Shown here: positions 1-11,042 of the stretch, one piece after another
Layout of the letters: each line of letters begins with the position of its first letter
Position numbering within the stretch: the stretch's first letter is position 1
DNA from: Heloderma charlesbogerti
Taxonomy: Eukaryota > Chordata > Lepidosauria > Squamata > Helodermatidae
Length of the DNA: 64,000 nucleotides
Assembly (NCBI GenBank): GCA_026122225.1
Contig: JANEZZ010002880.1
Location: 124,001-188,000, forward strand
Direction of reading: 5' to 3'
Position numbers and translations under genes: made by a program
The notes under the pieces: generated by a model
Databases searched by the model: none
What the model was told of the DNA's origin: nothing
What the model saw: the letters and a program-made list of their open reading frames with translations, nothing else

Positions 1-819
1 GATGCTGAAAAAATTGAATAATTCAGTTGCATTGTGCAAAAATTAATTTTTTGCCATAGCAAAAAATGCTTGATAATGCAGCAAGAGGATTTGGTCTTTG
101 AACCGTAGGCCTTGACCATGAAAAAGCATGAACAAAAGTACAGATGAAGAGAGAATGTCCTTCCTTAGGAGAATAAACATTCCAAGATGTTCATTATGAG
201 AACAGAGTAGCCACCCCATGATATCTGTCTCTGACTCTCTGTCTCCACCCCTACCTCTACCTCTGTCTATATCCTCCATCTATATCTGTATCATCTATAT
301 TAAGCTATTCATCTCTATCATCTATCTCCATCTCTGTTTCTAACCATTTGGATCCAAAGAACTGTGCAACTATTTCTGCAAGCCTCAGAGTGCAATGGAC
401 TTGGTTTTCTCAAAAAGCAGCCTCTCATGCCACACAAAAAACTGCTTTTGAAATGGAGGGGACTTTTAAAAGCAATTTGTGATATAGCAGGGGGCTTTGC
501 TGTTTGAAGAAGGAGCAGGGGGAAAGTAAAAAAAGTCCCTCTGGGCATGCCCAAGTCCTTAGGTATGCTTAAAGTAGCTCTTTAGATCCTGGGCAGAAAA
601 TACTTAAAACTGCTCTTTCAGAGTGATTTCTTAAGTAAACACGAATGGGAGAAATAGAAATGCCAGAACATAAAAAGAGTTTTCCCTACTCTCCGGTCCA
701 ATAGCATATAAATAATATGCTATGGATCAGGGTTTTGCAAAATTTTGTTTTGACTTGTAATCTGGAACCAAGTACAGGGGTGTCTAGGACTTTAAAAAAT
801 AGTATGTTTTCTTTTTGTT
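1..819. other. Unassigned AT-rich DNA, no gene seen
   Basis: I see no coding exon, RNA gene or recognised element here. A pyrimidine-rich, degenerate TATC/CTCT stretch lies at about 228-345. The short open frames are not supported by any recognisable protein similarity. Confidence 0.5.
228..345. repeat. Degenerate TATC/CTCT simple-sequence tract
   Basis: Imperfect runs of TCTATC, CTCT and ATCTCC are visible over about 115 bp. This is low-complexity DNA with no gene in it. Confidence 0.6.
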
Positions 820-1005
820 GTTGTTGTTCAGTCGTTCAGTCGTGTTCGACTCTTCATGGCCCCATGGACCATAGCACGCCAGGCCTTCCTGTCCTCCGAT
901 CTCTCCCGGAGTGTGCTCAAGTTCATATTCATTGCATCGGAGATGCTATCTAGCCATCTCATCTTCTGCTGTCCCCTTCTCCTTTTGCCTTCAGTCTTTC
1001 CTAGC
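820..1005 (-). mobile_element. RTE-BovB LINE, 3' tail fragment
   Basis: Read on the minus strand, this is the last 185 bp of BovB. It contains the segment coding for the C-terminal RT tail, then the GTCATGAAGAG-like motif and the CAACAACAA terminus. The same segment ends the plus-strand copies at 5090 and 55125. The fragment is 5'-truncated exactly where a PAL-hAT end begins at 1006. Confidence 0.85.
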
Positions 1006-1768
1006 TAGGGATGTCAGAGAATTCCGCCACGGATCTTGGTGAGGCTGAATGCCAGTGCATTCAGCCCCCCGAAATCCGTGGCAGAACAAAGCCCCTGCCC
1101 CGCCCACGAAAGACACGTGAAAGGGAGCACTTACCTGCTGCCGTCCGTGCTGACTCGCGAATGGAAGCCATGCTACGGCCGCCACTCACTTCCTCAACAT
1201 AGCTGTGATAGGCTACGTAAATAATTATGTAGCCTATCACAGCAAGCTAAAAAACAACAACAGCGTTCCTTTTTTCTTTCGCTGTAATAGCATACGTAAA
1301 TATTTACTTAGGCTAAAACGGCGGGAAAAAAAGGAATGCAAATAGTGCCCACTACGCTATTTGCGTTCCCCTTTTTTTTGCTGTAATAGCTTACGTAAAT
1401 ATTTACGTAGGCTAAAACAGTGAAAAAAAGGGAACGCAAATGGTGGCCGCCGTAGCCGCCACCATTTGTGTACGCCTTTTTTTTTTTTTTACCAGACGTG
1501 ATAGGCTATGTAAATTCTTACGTAGCCTATCATGGCTGCCTGGCTGGATGCAAATGGCGGCCGCTATGGCGGCCGCCATTTGCGTCCGCAGCAGCCCATC
1601 CACGGCCGGAAATCCAGCTGCGGATGGCCCTGGCCAGCTGCTCCACGGCCTGGCCATGGAGTGGAGCCGGCCGTCAAGGATTCTGGGGGGGAGGACTGGA
1701 TCGCCTCCCCCCCACTCCCCCACTGCGAAAGATTTCATGAAAAGGTAAGTGGGTTTTGTACATCCCTA
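1006..1768. mobile_element. PAL-hAT palindromic MITE (end B left, end A right)
   Basis: The left end TAGGGATGTCAGAGAATT is end B and the right end TTTTGTACATCCCTA is end A. The interior is a row of palindromes on GATAGGCTACGTAAA (about 1206-1242 and 1500-1534), on TTACGTAAATATTTACGTA (1390-1420) and on GCAAATGGCGGCCGC (1550-1587). Both ends hold an outward AGGTAAGT. No 8-bp duplication is seen: TTCCTAGC lies on the left and AGTGAATG on the right. One junction may therefore be rearranged. There is no transposase. Confidence 0.8.
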
Positions 1769-1790
1769 AGTGAATGTTGGCGATTTGATC

Positions 1791-2040
1791 TAGGGGTGTA
1801 CGAAACCCCGCTTACCTGGCTTCTCTGGGTTCCGCTGGGGGGGGAGGCGCTCTGTCCCTCCCCCCGGAATCCTGGCTGGCCGGCTCCGGCCGCTGGCTAG
1901 CAGGGATGCAAATGGCGGCTGCTGTAGCTGCTGCCGTTTGCGTCTCTGTATTCAGCCATGATAGGCTATGTAAAGACTTATGTAGCCTATAACGTCTGGG
2001 TTTAAAAAAAAAATGTACGCAAATGGCGGCAGCTATGGCC
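1791..2040. mobile_element. PAL-hAT fragment (end A only)
   Basis: It starts TAGGGGTGTACGAAACC (end A) 22 bp after the previous copy and points the opposite way. It carries the G-rich subterminal block, one GCAAATGGCGGC palindrome and one GATAGGCTATGTAAA hairpin. It stops abruptly at 2040, where BovB RT sequence begins. End B is missing. Confidence 0.75.
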
Positions 2041-2681
2041 AACTGAATGCAGTTGTTCCAGCGAATAGCAAGGAGAGACAAGAAGGCCTTCTTAAATGAA
2101 CAATGCAAAGAAATCGAGGACAATGACAGAATGGGAAAGATTAGAGATCTCTTCAAGAAAATCGGAGATCTCATGGGAACGTTTTGTGCAAAGATGGGCA
2201 TGATAAAGGACAAAGAAGGCAGGGACCTAACAGAAGCAGAGGAGATTAAGAAGAGGTGGAAAGAATACACAGAAGAACTATACAGGAAAGATCTGAATGT
2301 CCCTGATAGCCATGATAGTGCGGTCACTGAACTTGAGCTGGACATCCTCGAGAGTGAAGTCAAGTGGTCCTTAGGAAGCATTACTAACAACAAAGCTAGC
2401 GGAGATGACAGTCTTCCAGCTGAGCTATTTAAAATCCTAAAAGATGATGCTGTTAAAGTGCTGCACTCAATATGCCAACAAATTTGGAACACTCAGCAGT
2501 GACCACAAGAGTGGAAAAGGTCAGTTTACATTCCAATTCCAAAGAAGGGCAATGCCAAAGAGTGTTCAAACTACCGTACAATTGCGCTCATTTCACATGC
2601 CAACAAGGTGATGCTCAAAATCCTACACACTAGGCTTCAGCAGTATGCGAACCGAGAACTACCGGAAGTACAAGCTGGGAT
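2041..2681 (+). pseudogene. RTE-BovB reverse transcriptase fragment
   Basis: The translation shows the BovB linker and early RT: EEIKKRWKEYTEELYRKD, then NNKASGDDSLPAELFKIL and SICQQIWNTQQ. The frame stops at a TGA at 2500-2502, where relatives have a Trp codon. There is no endonuclease, no catalytic YADD block and no tail. Near 2680, in the middle of the RT sequence for PEVQAG, it switches to sequence from the endonuclease of another BovB copy. It is a dead fragment of a protein that would make cDNA by target-primed reverse transcription. Confidence 0.85.
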
Positions 2682-5087
2682 TGGAATGCTAAAGCAGGAA
2701 GTCAAGAAATCACCAGGATAACAGGCAAGCATGGCCTTGGTGTACAAAATGAAGCAGGACAAAGGCTAATAGAGTTTTACCAAGAGAACACGCTGATCAT
2801 AGCAAACACGCTTTTCTAACAGCACAAGAAGCGACTCTACACATGGACATCGCCAGATGTTCAATATCGAAATCAGATTGATTATGTCCTTTGCAGCCAA
2901 AGATGGAGAAGCTCTCTACAGTCAGTAAAAACAAGACCTGGAGCTGACTGTGGCTCAGATCATGAGCTGCTTCTTGCAAAATTTCGGCTTAAATTGAAGA
3001 ACGTAGGGAAAACCACTAAACCATTCAGGTATGACCTAAATCATATCCCGTATGAAGTGGAGGTGAGGAATAGATTTCAGGGATTAGACCTGAGAGACAG
3101 AGTGCCTGAGGAACTATGGACGGAGGTCTGTAACATTGTTCAGGAGGCAGCAACTCAATCCATCCCAAAGAAAAAGAAATGCAAGAAAGCCAAATGGCTG
3201 TCTGATGAGGCTTTACAAGTAGCTGAGGAATGAAGGGAAGTGAAAAGCAAGGGAGAAAGGGGAAGATATATCCAACTGAATGCAGAGTTCCAGAGAATAG
3301 CAAGGAGAGACAAGAAGGCCTTCTAAAATGAACAATGCAAAGAAATGGAAGAAAACAACAGAATGGGAAAGACTAGAGACCTCTTCAAGAAAATCGGAGA
3401 TATCAAGGGAACGTTTTGTGCAAAGATGGGCATGATAAAGGACGAAGAAGGCAGGGACCTAACAGAAGCAGAGGAGATTAAGAAGAGGTGGAAAGAATAC
3501 ACAGAAGAACTATACAGGAAAGATCTGAATGTCCCTGATAGCCATGATAGTGCGGTCACTGAACTTGAGCTGGACATCCTCGAGAGTGAAGTCAAGTGGG
3601 CCTTAGGAAGCATTATTAACAACAAAGCTAGCGGAGATGACAGTATTCCAGCTGAGCTATTTAAAATCCTAAAAGATGATGTTGTGAAAGTGCTGCACTC
3701 AATATGCCAACAAATTTGGAACACTCAACAGTGGCCACAAGATTGGAAAAGGTCAGTTTACATTCCAGTTCCAAAGAAGGGCAACGCCAAAGAGTGTTCA
3801 AACTACCATACAATTGCACTCATTTCACATGCCAACAAGGTGATGCTCAAAATCCTTCAAGCTAGGCTTCAGCAGTATGTGAACCAAGAACTACCGGAAG
3901 TACAAGCTGGGTTTCGAAGAGGCAGAGGAACTAGAGATCAAATCGCCAACATTCGTGGATCATGGAGAAAGCAAGAGAATTTCGGAAAAATGTCTATTTC
4001 TGCTTCATTGACTAGGCTAAAGCCTTTGATTCTGTGGATCACAACAAACTGTGGCAAATTCTTAAAGAGATGGGAGTACCAGGCCACCTTACCTGCCTTC
4101 CTGAGAAACCTGTACGAGTGCCAAGAAGCAACAGTAAGAACCAGACATGGAACAACCATTTGGTTCCAAATTGGGAAAGGAGTACGACAAGGCTGCATAT
4201 TGTCACCCTGCTTATTTAACTTATATGCAGAGTACATCATGAGAAACGCCGGGTTGGATGAATCACAGGTCGGAATTAAGATTTCCGGGAGAATTATCAA
4301 CAACCTCAGATACGCAGACGATACCACCCTAATGGCAGAAAGTGAAGAAGATCTAAAGAGCCTCTTGTTGAGGGTGAAAGAGGAGAGTGCAAAAGCTGGT
4401 TTGAGACTTAACATTAAAAAAACCTAAGATCATGGCATCTGGCCCCATCACTTCCTGGCATATAGAAGGGGAAGAAATGGAAGCAGTGACAGATTTTATT
4501 TTCTTGGGCTCCAAGATCACCGCAGACGGTGACTGTAGCCATGAAATTAAAAGACGCTTGCTCCTTGGGAGGAAAGCTATGGCAAACCTAGACAGCATAG
4601 TAAGAAGCAGAGACATCACCTTGCTGACAAAGGTTCGTATAATCAAAGCTATGGTTTTCCCAGTAGTAATGTATGGCTGTGAGAGCTGGACTATAAGGAA
4701 GGCTGAGCGCCAAAGAATTGATGCTTTCAAACTGTGGTGCTGGAGAAGACTCTTACGAGTCCCCTGGACTGCAAGGAGGTCCAATCAGTCCATCCTAAAG
4801 GAAATCAACCCTGAGTGCTCATTGGAAGGACAGATACTGGAGCTGAAGCTCAAATATTTTGGCCACCTAATGTGAAGAGAAAACTCACTGGAAAAGACCC
4901 TGATGCTGGGAAAGATTGAAGGCAAAAGGAGAAGGGGACGGTAGAGGATGAGATGGCTGGATAGCGTCACCGATGCAATGAATATGAAGTTGAGCACATT
5001 CCGGGAGAGAGCGCAGGACAGGAAGGCCTGGTGTGCTATGGTCCATGGGGTCATGAAGAGTCAGACACGACTTAACGACTGAACAAC

Positions 5088-5090
<3 letters not shown>
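2682..5090 (+). pseudogene. RTE-BovB LINE, 5'-truncated, endonuclease part plus RT
   Basis: The copy enters inside the apurinic-like endonuclease (GKHGLGVQNEAGQ, NQIDYVLCSQRW, ADCGSDHEL). It then runs through the linker (KKRWKEYTEELYRKD), RT (KVLHSICQQIWN, RQGCILSP, LRYADDTTLMAES at about 4306) and the C-terminal tail (FPVVMYGCESWTIRKAE). It ends with the BovB tail CAACAACA and an AT microsatellite. It is broken by stops at 2817, 3231, 3324 and about 4874. A short out-of-frame stretch lies near 3955-4090, and it destroys the FIDYAKAFD catalytic block. A one-base gain in an A run lies near 4420. A complete copy would nick DNA and copy its own RNA; this one cannot. Confidence 0.9.

Positions 5091-5140
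<50 letters not shown>
5091..5140. repeat. (AT)n microsatellite at BovB 3' end
   Basis: It is a run of about 20 AT dinucleotides directly after the BovB terminus, preceded by ACATACAT. It probably grew from the LINE tail. Confidence 0.9.
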
Positions 5141-5142
<2 letters not shown>

Positions 5143-6716
5143 GATTAAGATAAAAAGGGAATTTGAGATTCTCAGGAAGATGAATTCTGTCCAGCCTCCC
5201 CCCCCCCCAATGCTCCCACACAGTCACAGCATACAGACAACTCTGCTTTGTTGGGGACATCTTGTGTTTGACAACAAGCCAAGGAAGTCTGCCCGTCTGC
5301 CCTGTCAGCTGCAATCTGATGATAACAGCTGCTTCCAAAAAATTAGTCATGTAGGAGTTCCAAAGGAGTTAGCCCCATATTGTGTCTATAATCCAAAACA
5401 GGCTAAGTGTCATGACACATTTTAGGACAGGGTCCTGTTTGAGAGTCCTCCAATTGCATGCCATGTGTGGTTTGGAAAGGTCGTCATGGACACAGATTCA
5501 TTTTGATAGCTATCTTGTTGTTGCTCAACGAGATGAGTCTAGTAACGTCCTCATTATTTTCTTCAAGCAAAAACAAGCTGTAGATTAACATTTGGCTGAA
5601 CCTAGCATCAATTACTAAAAATAATGTTTGGAGTGATGTGTAACACCCCAAGCGTGATGATCTCCAGAATGAAACACATTTTTGAGCATCTTTCCAAGCT
5701 TTTTACGAAGAGTGGGCATTCCCGTAGTACATCAGCATCCCAAGACTGGGCCAACTGGCCTGATGGCAGCTCTCCCTAACAGTGCTGGGTTAGTAGCAGC
5801 CTGGTGCATTCGTCTATTCATTGTACCCTCTCAAGTAGCTGATTAAAAATAATATTTTGTATCATTTACCAAGTTTGTATGGTATGCTGGCCAGAAAACA
5901 TTTCAGTGAACAATGAATTCCATGCCAAAAACCATGTAAGCAAGCCACGGGGTCTAATCATGTGAGAGGTTATAAAATTTTCATGTATCGTAAATGAAAT
6001 ATACATTAGGGACTCTCTCCAGTGACCTCTACATTTTTGCAATTTCTGGATCAGAGTTTACGACCTAAATCATGTTGCCACAATACCCTGTGACATGTAT
6101 ATGGAAGGTATTGCTTTGGTCCAGGCCTGCAACAGTAAACAAGTGTAACTAGTTTAGAGAATTGCTATTGAGAGTAAAATTCTAATTTTACTCTCACTCC
6201 CAGAACAGATGTAGCTCCGAGTCTATAGACTGCACTGCTTAACTGCAGCTACTCAGCTGTGACCTTCAGCCTCAGGCTCACTGCAATAAAATTTTCATGC
6301 AACCATATGGAAGAATATTTTAATAGAGATTTACTGTCAGTAAGTGTCCCAGAGGAGCAAATAAGGAAGCTGTAACATATTGCATACAGTAAATCAAGGG
6401 GACTTCAATGGAAAAATGAAACCTCCCTCAGGCAAGCATCTTTAAAATTACAGGCAACACTTTGTACAAATATGTGTACAAAGGACGAGATATGCACTTG
6501 GCTAAGCAGCTCAGAAATGCTTCTGATCTGAATATATATTTATTAGAATGTATTTATTGCATTTTGCCAGTGGTGAGGTGGAGTGGATTGTGCAGGGCTT
6601 TGCCAGCACAACTACTGTGCAAGTTTCCATGCAGCTGGCATGAAGTGAAATAGAGGAAAGTTCTGGTACAGAAGGAGGGAGATCTGGATGGAGCACTTGA
6701 GATGTCCAACTGCATC

Positions 6717-6751
<35 letters not shown>

Positions 6752-7065
6752 AAGCAAGTTTCTGTGCCAGGTTGGAAGATTTTTCAGGAAGTAATTACAG
6801 CTGGGTGCCATGGTTCAGGGAGATGTTGGTATGTTGGAAAGGATTCAGAGGAAAGCTGATAAGTGGTCTAAAAGACAACATTAACATTAAACACTATAGG
6901 ACCGTTTAGCATACAAAGCTCCTCAGTTATGCTCAAACTACACATTACACAGAGTTTTGTGTGTTTTTTCCCCTTGTTGTGTTTTGTAAATGCCAAAATC
7001 AATGGGCAGTCTGCAGTTCAGGGAAGAGGGAGGGTGGATGAGACAGAGGCAGCTTTAACTTTTGG
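5141..7065. other. Unassigned DNA, no gene seen
   Basis: There is a C10 run at about 5198-5209 and an (AG)n run at 6720-6748. No recognisable element, exon or RNA gene was found. Confidence 0.5.
6720..6748. repeat. (AG)n microsatellite
   Basis: An uninterrupted GA dinucleotide run of about 28 bp is visible. Confidence 0.9.
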
Positions 7066-7204
7066 TTGTTTTTCAGCTCAAAATCACCCTCCCTGTGCTA
7101 CTTTTTTTATCCACTGGAAAGATATCAGAAAGACACAGGGACTTCTGCCTTTCCCCAACAGGTGAGAAAGCAACTTCAGAAGGGTGATTTTGAACTGAAA
7201 AACA
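7066..7204. repeat. Foldback: 28-bp inverted repeat around 80-bp loop
   Basis: The arm GTTTTTCAGCTCAAAATCAC at about 7068-7087 is complementary to GTGATTTTGAACTGAAAAAC at about 7183-7202 with few mismatches. This is probably the core of an old MITE. No ends or target duplication were identified. Confidence 0.55.
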
Positions 7205-7518
7205 ACTCAGATGATGAAGAATGAAGCAACTGCCTTCTATCAACCTTTCCTGTGCCCCAACATAGAGACTTCCCCCAAGCTGATGTTGGCTTCTTTAAAA
7301 AGGAGAGGGAGGAAAAAGGTCAGTATGGCATGTACTGTGCAGTTTGAGACTTAGGCTCATCGCAGTCTAAGCTAGGCTGATATAGACAGTAACTTTCCCA
7401 AGAACCCATGGAATGTCATGAGTGAAAAGGAATGGGAACACAAAAGAATACGGAATCCTATACCTGGAAAATTTGCTCATACTCTCATTCACTGGTGTTT
7501 TAGCTCTAGTCACTAACT

Positions 7519-7837
7519 CAGGGGTGAGCAACACATGGCCCATGGGCTGCATGAGGTCCACCCTGCCCTTAAATGTGCCCCCCCGCCACTGCCCAATTTG
7601 CTGCTATGGCAGCAGTGGCAGTAGAAAACGAAACTGCAACGGTGTCCTTAAAAGGTCAAATTTAGCTCTAAACCCCAAAGCTATATGTGGCTCTTTGAGA
7701 CCACCACTGTGGTTTGCTGCCACTAATTATTTTGCCCCTCCTGCCAGCACACTTGGTGGTGTACAGTGGCAGTGGTAGGGCTGCAGACCACAGAGGTCAA
7801 AATTGCCCCCTGCAGCCCCCAAAGTTGCTCATCCCTG
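7519..7837. mobile_element. hAT-like MITE, CAGGGGTGAGCAAC family
   Basis: The left end CAGGGGTGAGCAAC is complementary to the right end GTTGCTCATCCCTG. The interior repeats AGTGGCAG and TTTGCTGC motifs. The flanks CACTAACT and TTCTAAAT match at only five of eight positions, so the duplication is decayed. The same family forms the outer shell at 48881-57607 and a fragment at 42637-42866. No transposase is present. Confidence 0.7.
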
Positions 7838-8254
7838 TTCTAAATATTATAATAAAGCATACATAGTTTCATTCACAGTAGGAGATTTACAAGCAGATGT
7901 CTGCCATTGGATAGGGGGAGGGTCCATATATGAATCAGGGAGATCCCACACACTGGTGTGTCTGTGTTAAACAAATTGTTCCATGAAAATTAAAAATGTG
8001 GCATGGTGCTAGAGCTATTTTTGGAGCAATGGCTGGTCCAAAGCAGAAGGGAGTCATAGCAACAAACAAAACACTGGTGACCCTAATATGCCCCAAACTG
8101 TATAAATCTATTTGGCTTGAAATGGATGTAGGCTGTCATGTTTGCCTAACTATTACAAACCACAACAAAAGAGCAATTGTCAGCAGTGATTCTTTCATTA
8201 AAATAATTTAATTTTCAAGGTGGAGTGGTTAGTCTCCTTGCTACCTATGGCCAG
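7838..8254. other. Unassigned DNA
   Basis: No gene or recognisable repeat was found. Confidence 0.4.
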
Positions 8255-8678
8255 TAGGGATGTATGAGAAATTTGTTTTAGATCATTTTTATCAGGATTT
8301 TACCCAGTTCATACCTTCCGGATCGAACATAGACTCGGACACAATCTGCGGTTGAAGTCCATACATTTCTGAGCTTACAATGTAATTCACAGATCCCCCC
8401 AAATGTGTCTGATATCATGCATGCATTTGAAAAATGTGCATGAAAAAATACATACTTTTGAAAAATGCACACAAATATGCTGTAATAAATGGGAGCAGAA
8501 TGTATACATTCCAAAGATGTGCACAATTGGAACATTTGGAAAAATACGCATGGATTTTCATGTGAAAATAATAATTAAAGCAGCTCTCAATCTGACACAG
8601 ACTAGAGTCAGAATGAGCTTCGAGATGGAATTCAGGGAACTTGGGTGAGCTTGGGTTTTGCTGATTCACATATCCCTG
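8255..8678. mobile_element. AT-rich hAT-like MITE with internal degenerate repeats
   Basis: The left end TAGGGATGTATGAGAAA pairs with a right end GATTCACATATCCCTG. Inside, motifs like GAAAAATGTGCATG and GAAAAATGCACAC recur about every 30 bp. Similar elements occur at 28201, 30888 and 31890. No clean target duplication was seen. Confidence 0.55.
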
Positions 8679-8807
8679 ATGCAAACAAACAAAAATATCT
8701 ACAAAAATATCAAGAATACAATTGGGAAGCTTCACTATAAAGGGAAAAAATCAATTTCTGTTCTTAGATTTGGGGTTTTCATTTCTTTTGTTTCCTTCTT
8801 CCAGACA
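8679..8807. other. Short unassigned gap
   Basis: This is AT-rich sequence between the hAT-like element and the RTE copy. A chance frame here reads into the RTE and should not be taken as its true start. Confidence 0.4.
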
Positions 8808-10752
8808 TTTTGTTGTTCAGGAGGCGGCAACAAAAAACATCCCAAAGAAAAAGAAAGGCAAGAAGGCAAGATGGCTGTCTGCTGAGACACTGGAAGTAGC
8901 CCAAGAAAGAAGGAAAGCAAAAGGCAACAGTGAAAGGGGGAGATATGCCCAATTAAATGCAAAATTCCAGAGGTTAGCCAGAAGATATAAGGAATTATTT
9001 TTAAACAAGCAATGCGTGGAAGTGGAAGAAGATAATAGAATAGGAAGGACAAGAGACCTCTTCCAGAAAATTAGAAACATCAGAGGTAAATGCCAGGCAA
9101 AAATGGGTATGATCAAAAACAAAGATGGCAAGGACCTAACAGAAGCAGAAGAGACCAAGAAAAGGTGGCAAGAATATACGGAAGATCTGTATAGGAAGGA
9201 TAATAATATCGGGGATAGATTTGATGGTGTGGTCAGTGAGTTAGAGCCAGACATCCTAAAGAGTGAGGTTGAATGGGCCTTAAGAAGCATTGCTAATAAC
9301 AAGGCAGCAGGAGACGATGATATCCCAGCTGAACTGTTTAAAATCTTGCAAGATGACGCTGTCAAGGTGATGCATGCCATATGCCAGCAAATTTGGAAAA
9401 CACAAGAATGGCCATCAGACTGGAGAAAATCAACTTATATCCCCATACCAAAAAAGGGAAACACTAAAGAATGTTCAAACTATCGAACTTATTTCACATG
9501 CCAGTAAGGTAATGCTCAAGATCTTGCAAGGTAGACTCCAGCAATTCATAGAACGAGAATTGCCAGATGTACAAGCTGGGTTTAGAAAAGGCAGAGGAAC
9601 TAGAGACCAAATTGCCAATATCCGCTGGATAATGGAGAAAGCCAGGGAATTTCAGAAAAACATCTATTTCTGTTTTATTGACTATTCTGAAGCCTTTGAC
9701 TGTGTGGATCAACTGTGGCAAGTTCTTGGTGGTATGGGGATACCAAATCATCTTATCTGCCTCCTGAGGAATCTGTATAATGACCAAGTAGCAACGGTAA
9801 GAACAGACCACGGAACAACGGACTGGTTTAAGATTGGGAAAGGAGTACGGCAGGGTTGTATACTCTCACCCTACCTATTCAACCTGCATGCAGAACACAT
9901 CATGCGACATGGTGGGCTTGATGAAGCCAAGGCTGGAGTTAAAATCGCTGGAAGAAACATTAACCATCTCTGATATGCAGATGATACCACTTTGATGGCT
10001 GAAAGTGAGGAGGAGCTGAGGAACCTCATGACGAAGGTGAAAGAAGAAAGTGCAAAAGCTGGGTTGCAGTTAAACCTCAAAAAACCCAAGATTATGGCAA
10101 CCAGCTTGACTGATAACTGGCAAATAGAGGGAGAAAACATGGAGGCAGTGACAGACTTTGTCTTTCTAGGCACAAAGATTACTGCAGATGCTGACTGCAG
10201 CCAGGAAATCAGAAGACGTTTACTTCTTGGGAGGAGAACAATGACAAATCTTGATAAAATAGTTAAGAGCAGAGACATCTCACTGACAACAAAGGTCTAC
10301 ATAGTTAAAGCAATGGTATTCCCTGTAGTAACTTATGGCTGCGAGAGCTGGACCATAAGGAAGGCTGAGCGAAGGAAGATAGATGCTTTTGAACTGTGGT
10401 GCTGGAGGAAAATTCTGAGAGTGCCTTGGACTGCAGGAAGATCAACCCAGTCCATACTCCAGGAAATAAAGGCAGACTGCTCACTTGAGGGAAGGATATT
10501 AAAGGCAAAACTGAAGTACTTTGGCCACGTAATGAGAAGACAGGATACCCTGGAGAAGATGCTGATGCTAGGGAAAGTGGAAGGCAAAAGGAAGAGGGGC
10601 TGACCAAGGGCAAGATGGATGGATGATATTCTGGAGGTGACGGGCTCGACCTTGGGGGAGCTGGGGGTGTCGACGGCCGACAGGAAGCTCTGGCGTGGGC
10701 TGGTCCATGAAGTCACGAAGAGGCAAAGGCGACTGAATGAATAAACAACAAC
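8808..10752 (+). pseudogene. RTE LINE of a second BovB-like lineage, 5'-truncated
   Basis: It begins at QEAATKNIPKKKKGKK, so the endonuclease is absent. The linker (ETKKRWQEYTEDLYRKD), RT and C-terminal tail follow. Catalytic blocks are readable: YFCFIDYSEAFDCVD at about 9663, RQGCILSPYLFNL at about 9849, and YADDTTLMAES at about 9974. The breaks are a small deletion at about 9488 that shifts the frame, a TGA at 9971 just before YADD, and a TGA at 10601 in KRKRGRPRARW. Its sequence and its 3' end (GACTGAATGAATAAACAACA) differ clearly from the BovB copies at 2682 and 51385. The 39428-39823 fragment is the same lineage. Confidence 0.88.
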
Positions 10753-10768
10753 AGGATTGAAATAGGGA

Positions 10769-10890
10769 AGCCTTCCCCAACCTTCCCCAAATGTACAACT
10801 CCCCAAAGCCCCAGACTGCATGGCAAAAGGTCAGAGATGGTGGGAATAGTCCAAAAACATCTGGAGGGTACCAGGCTGGGGAAGGCTGAT
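10769..10890. mobile_element. Short hAT-like MITE, AGCCTTCCCCAACCT ends
   Basis: AGCCTTCCCCAACCT on the left is the complement of AGGCTGGGGAAGGCT on the right. The interior carries GGTGGGAATAGTCCAAAAACA, a degenerate form of a common vertebrate hAT MITE interior. No target duplication was determined. Confidence 0.6.
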
Positions 10891-11042
10891 CTCTCTCTCT
10901 CTCTCTCTATATATATATCATCTATCATCTATCATCTATCTATCATCTATCTATCATCCATCCACATATAACACAAACACTAAAAGTCTCTCTCTCTCTC
11001 TCCACACACACACAGACAGACAGACAGACAGATAGATAGATG
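10891..11042. repeat. Compound (CT)n, (TATC)n, (AC)n, (AGAC)n microsatellite
   Basis: Successive runs of CT, AT, CATCTAT, CT, CA, GACA and GATA units fill about 150 bp, broken by a short unique piece at about 10950-10988. Confidence 0.9.

Noticed and set aside
1412..1900. Overlapping frames with MAAAIAAAICVP-like and MIGYVNIYVAYHG-like peptides, seen again at 13400, 40141, 48078 and 50109
   Set aside because: They are translations of the GCAAATGGCGGC and GATAGGCTACGTAAAT hairpins. The same peptide appears on both strands because the DNA is palindromic.
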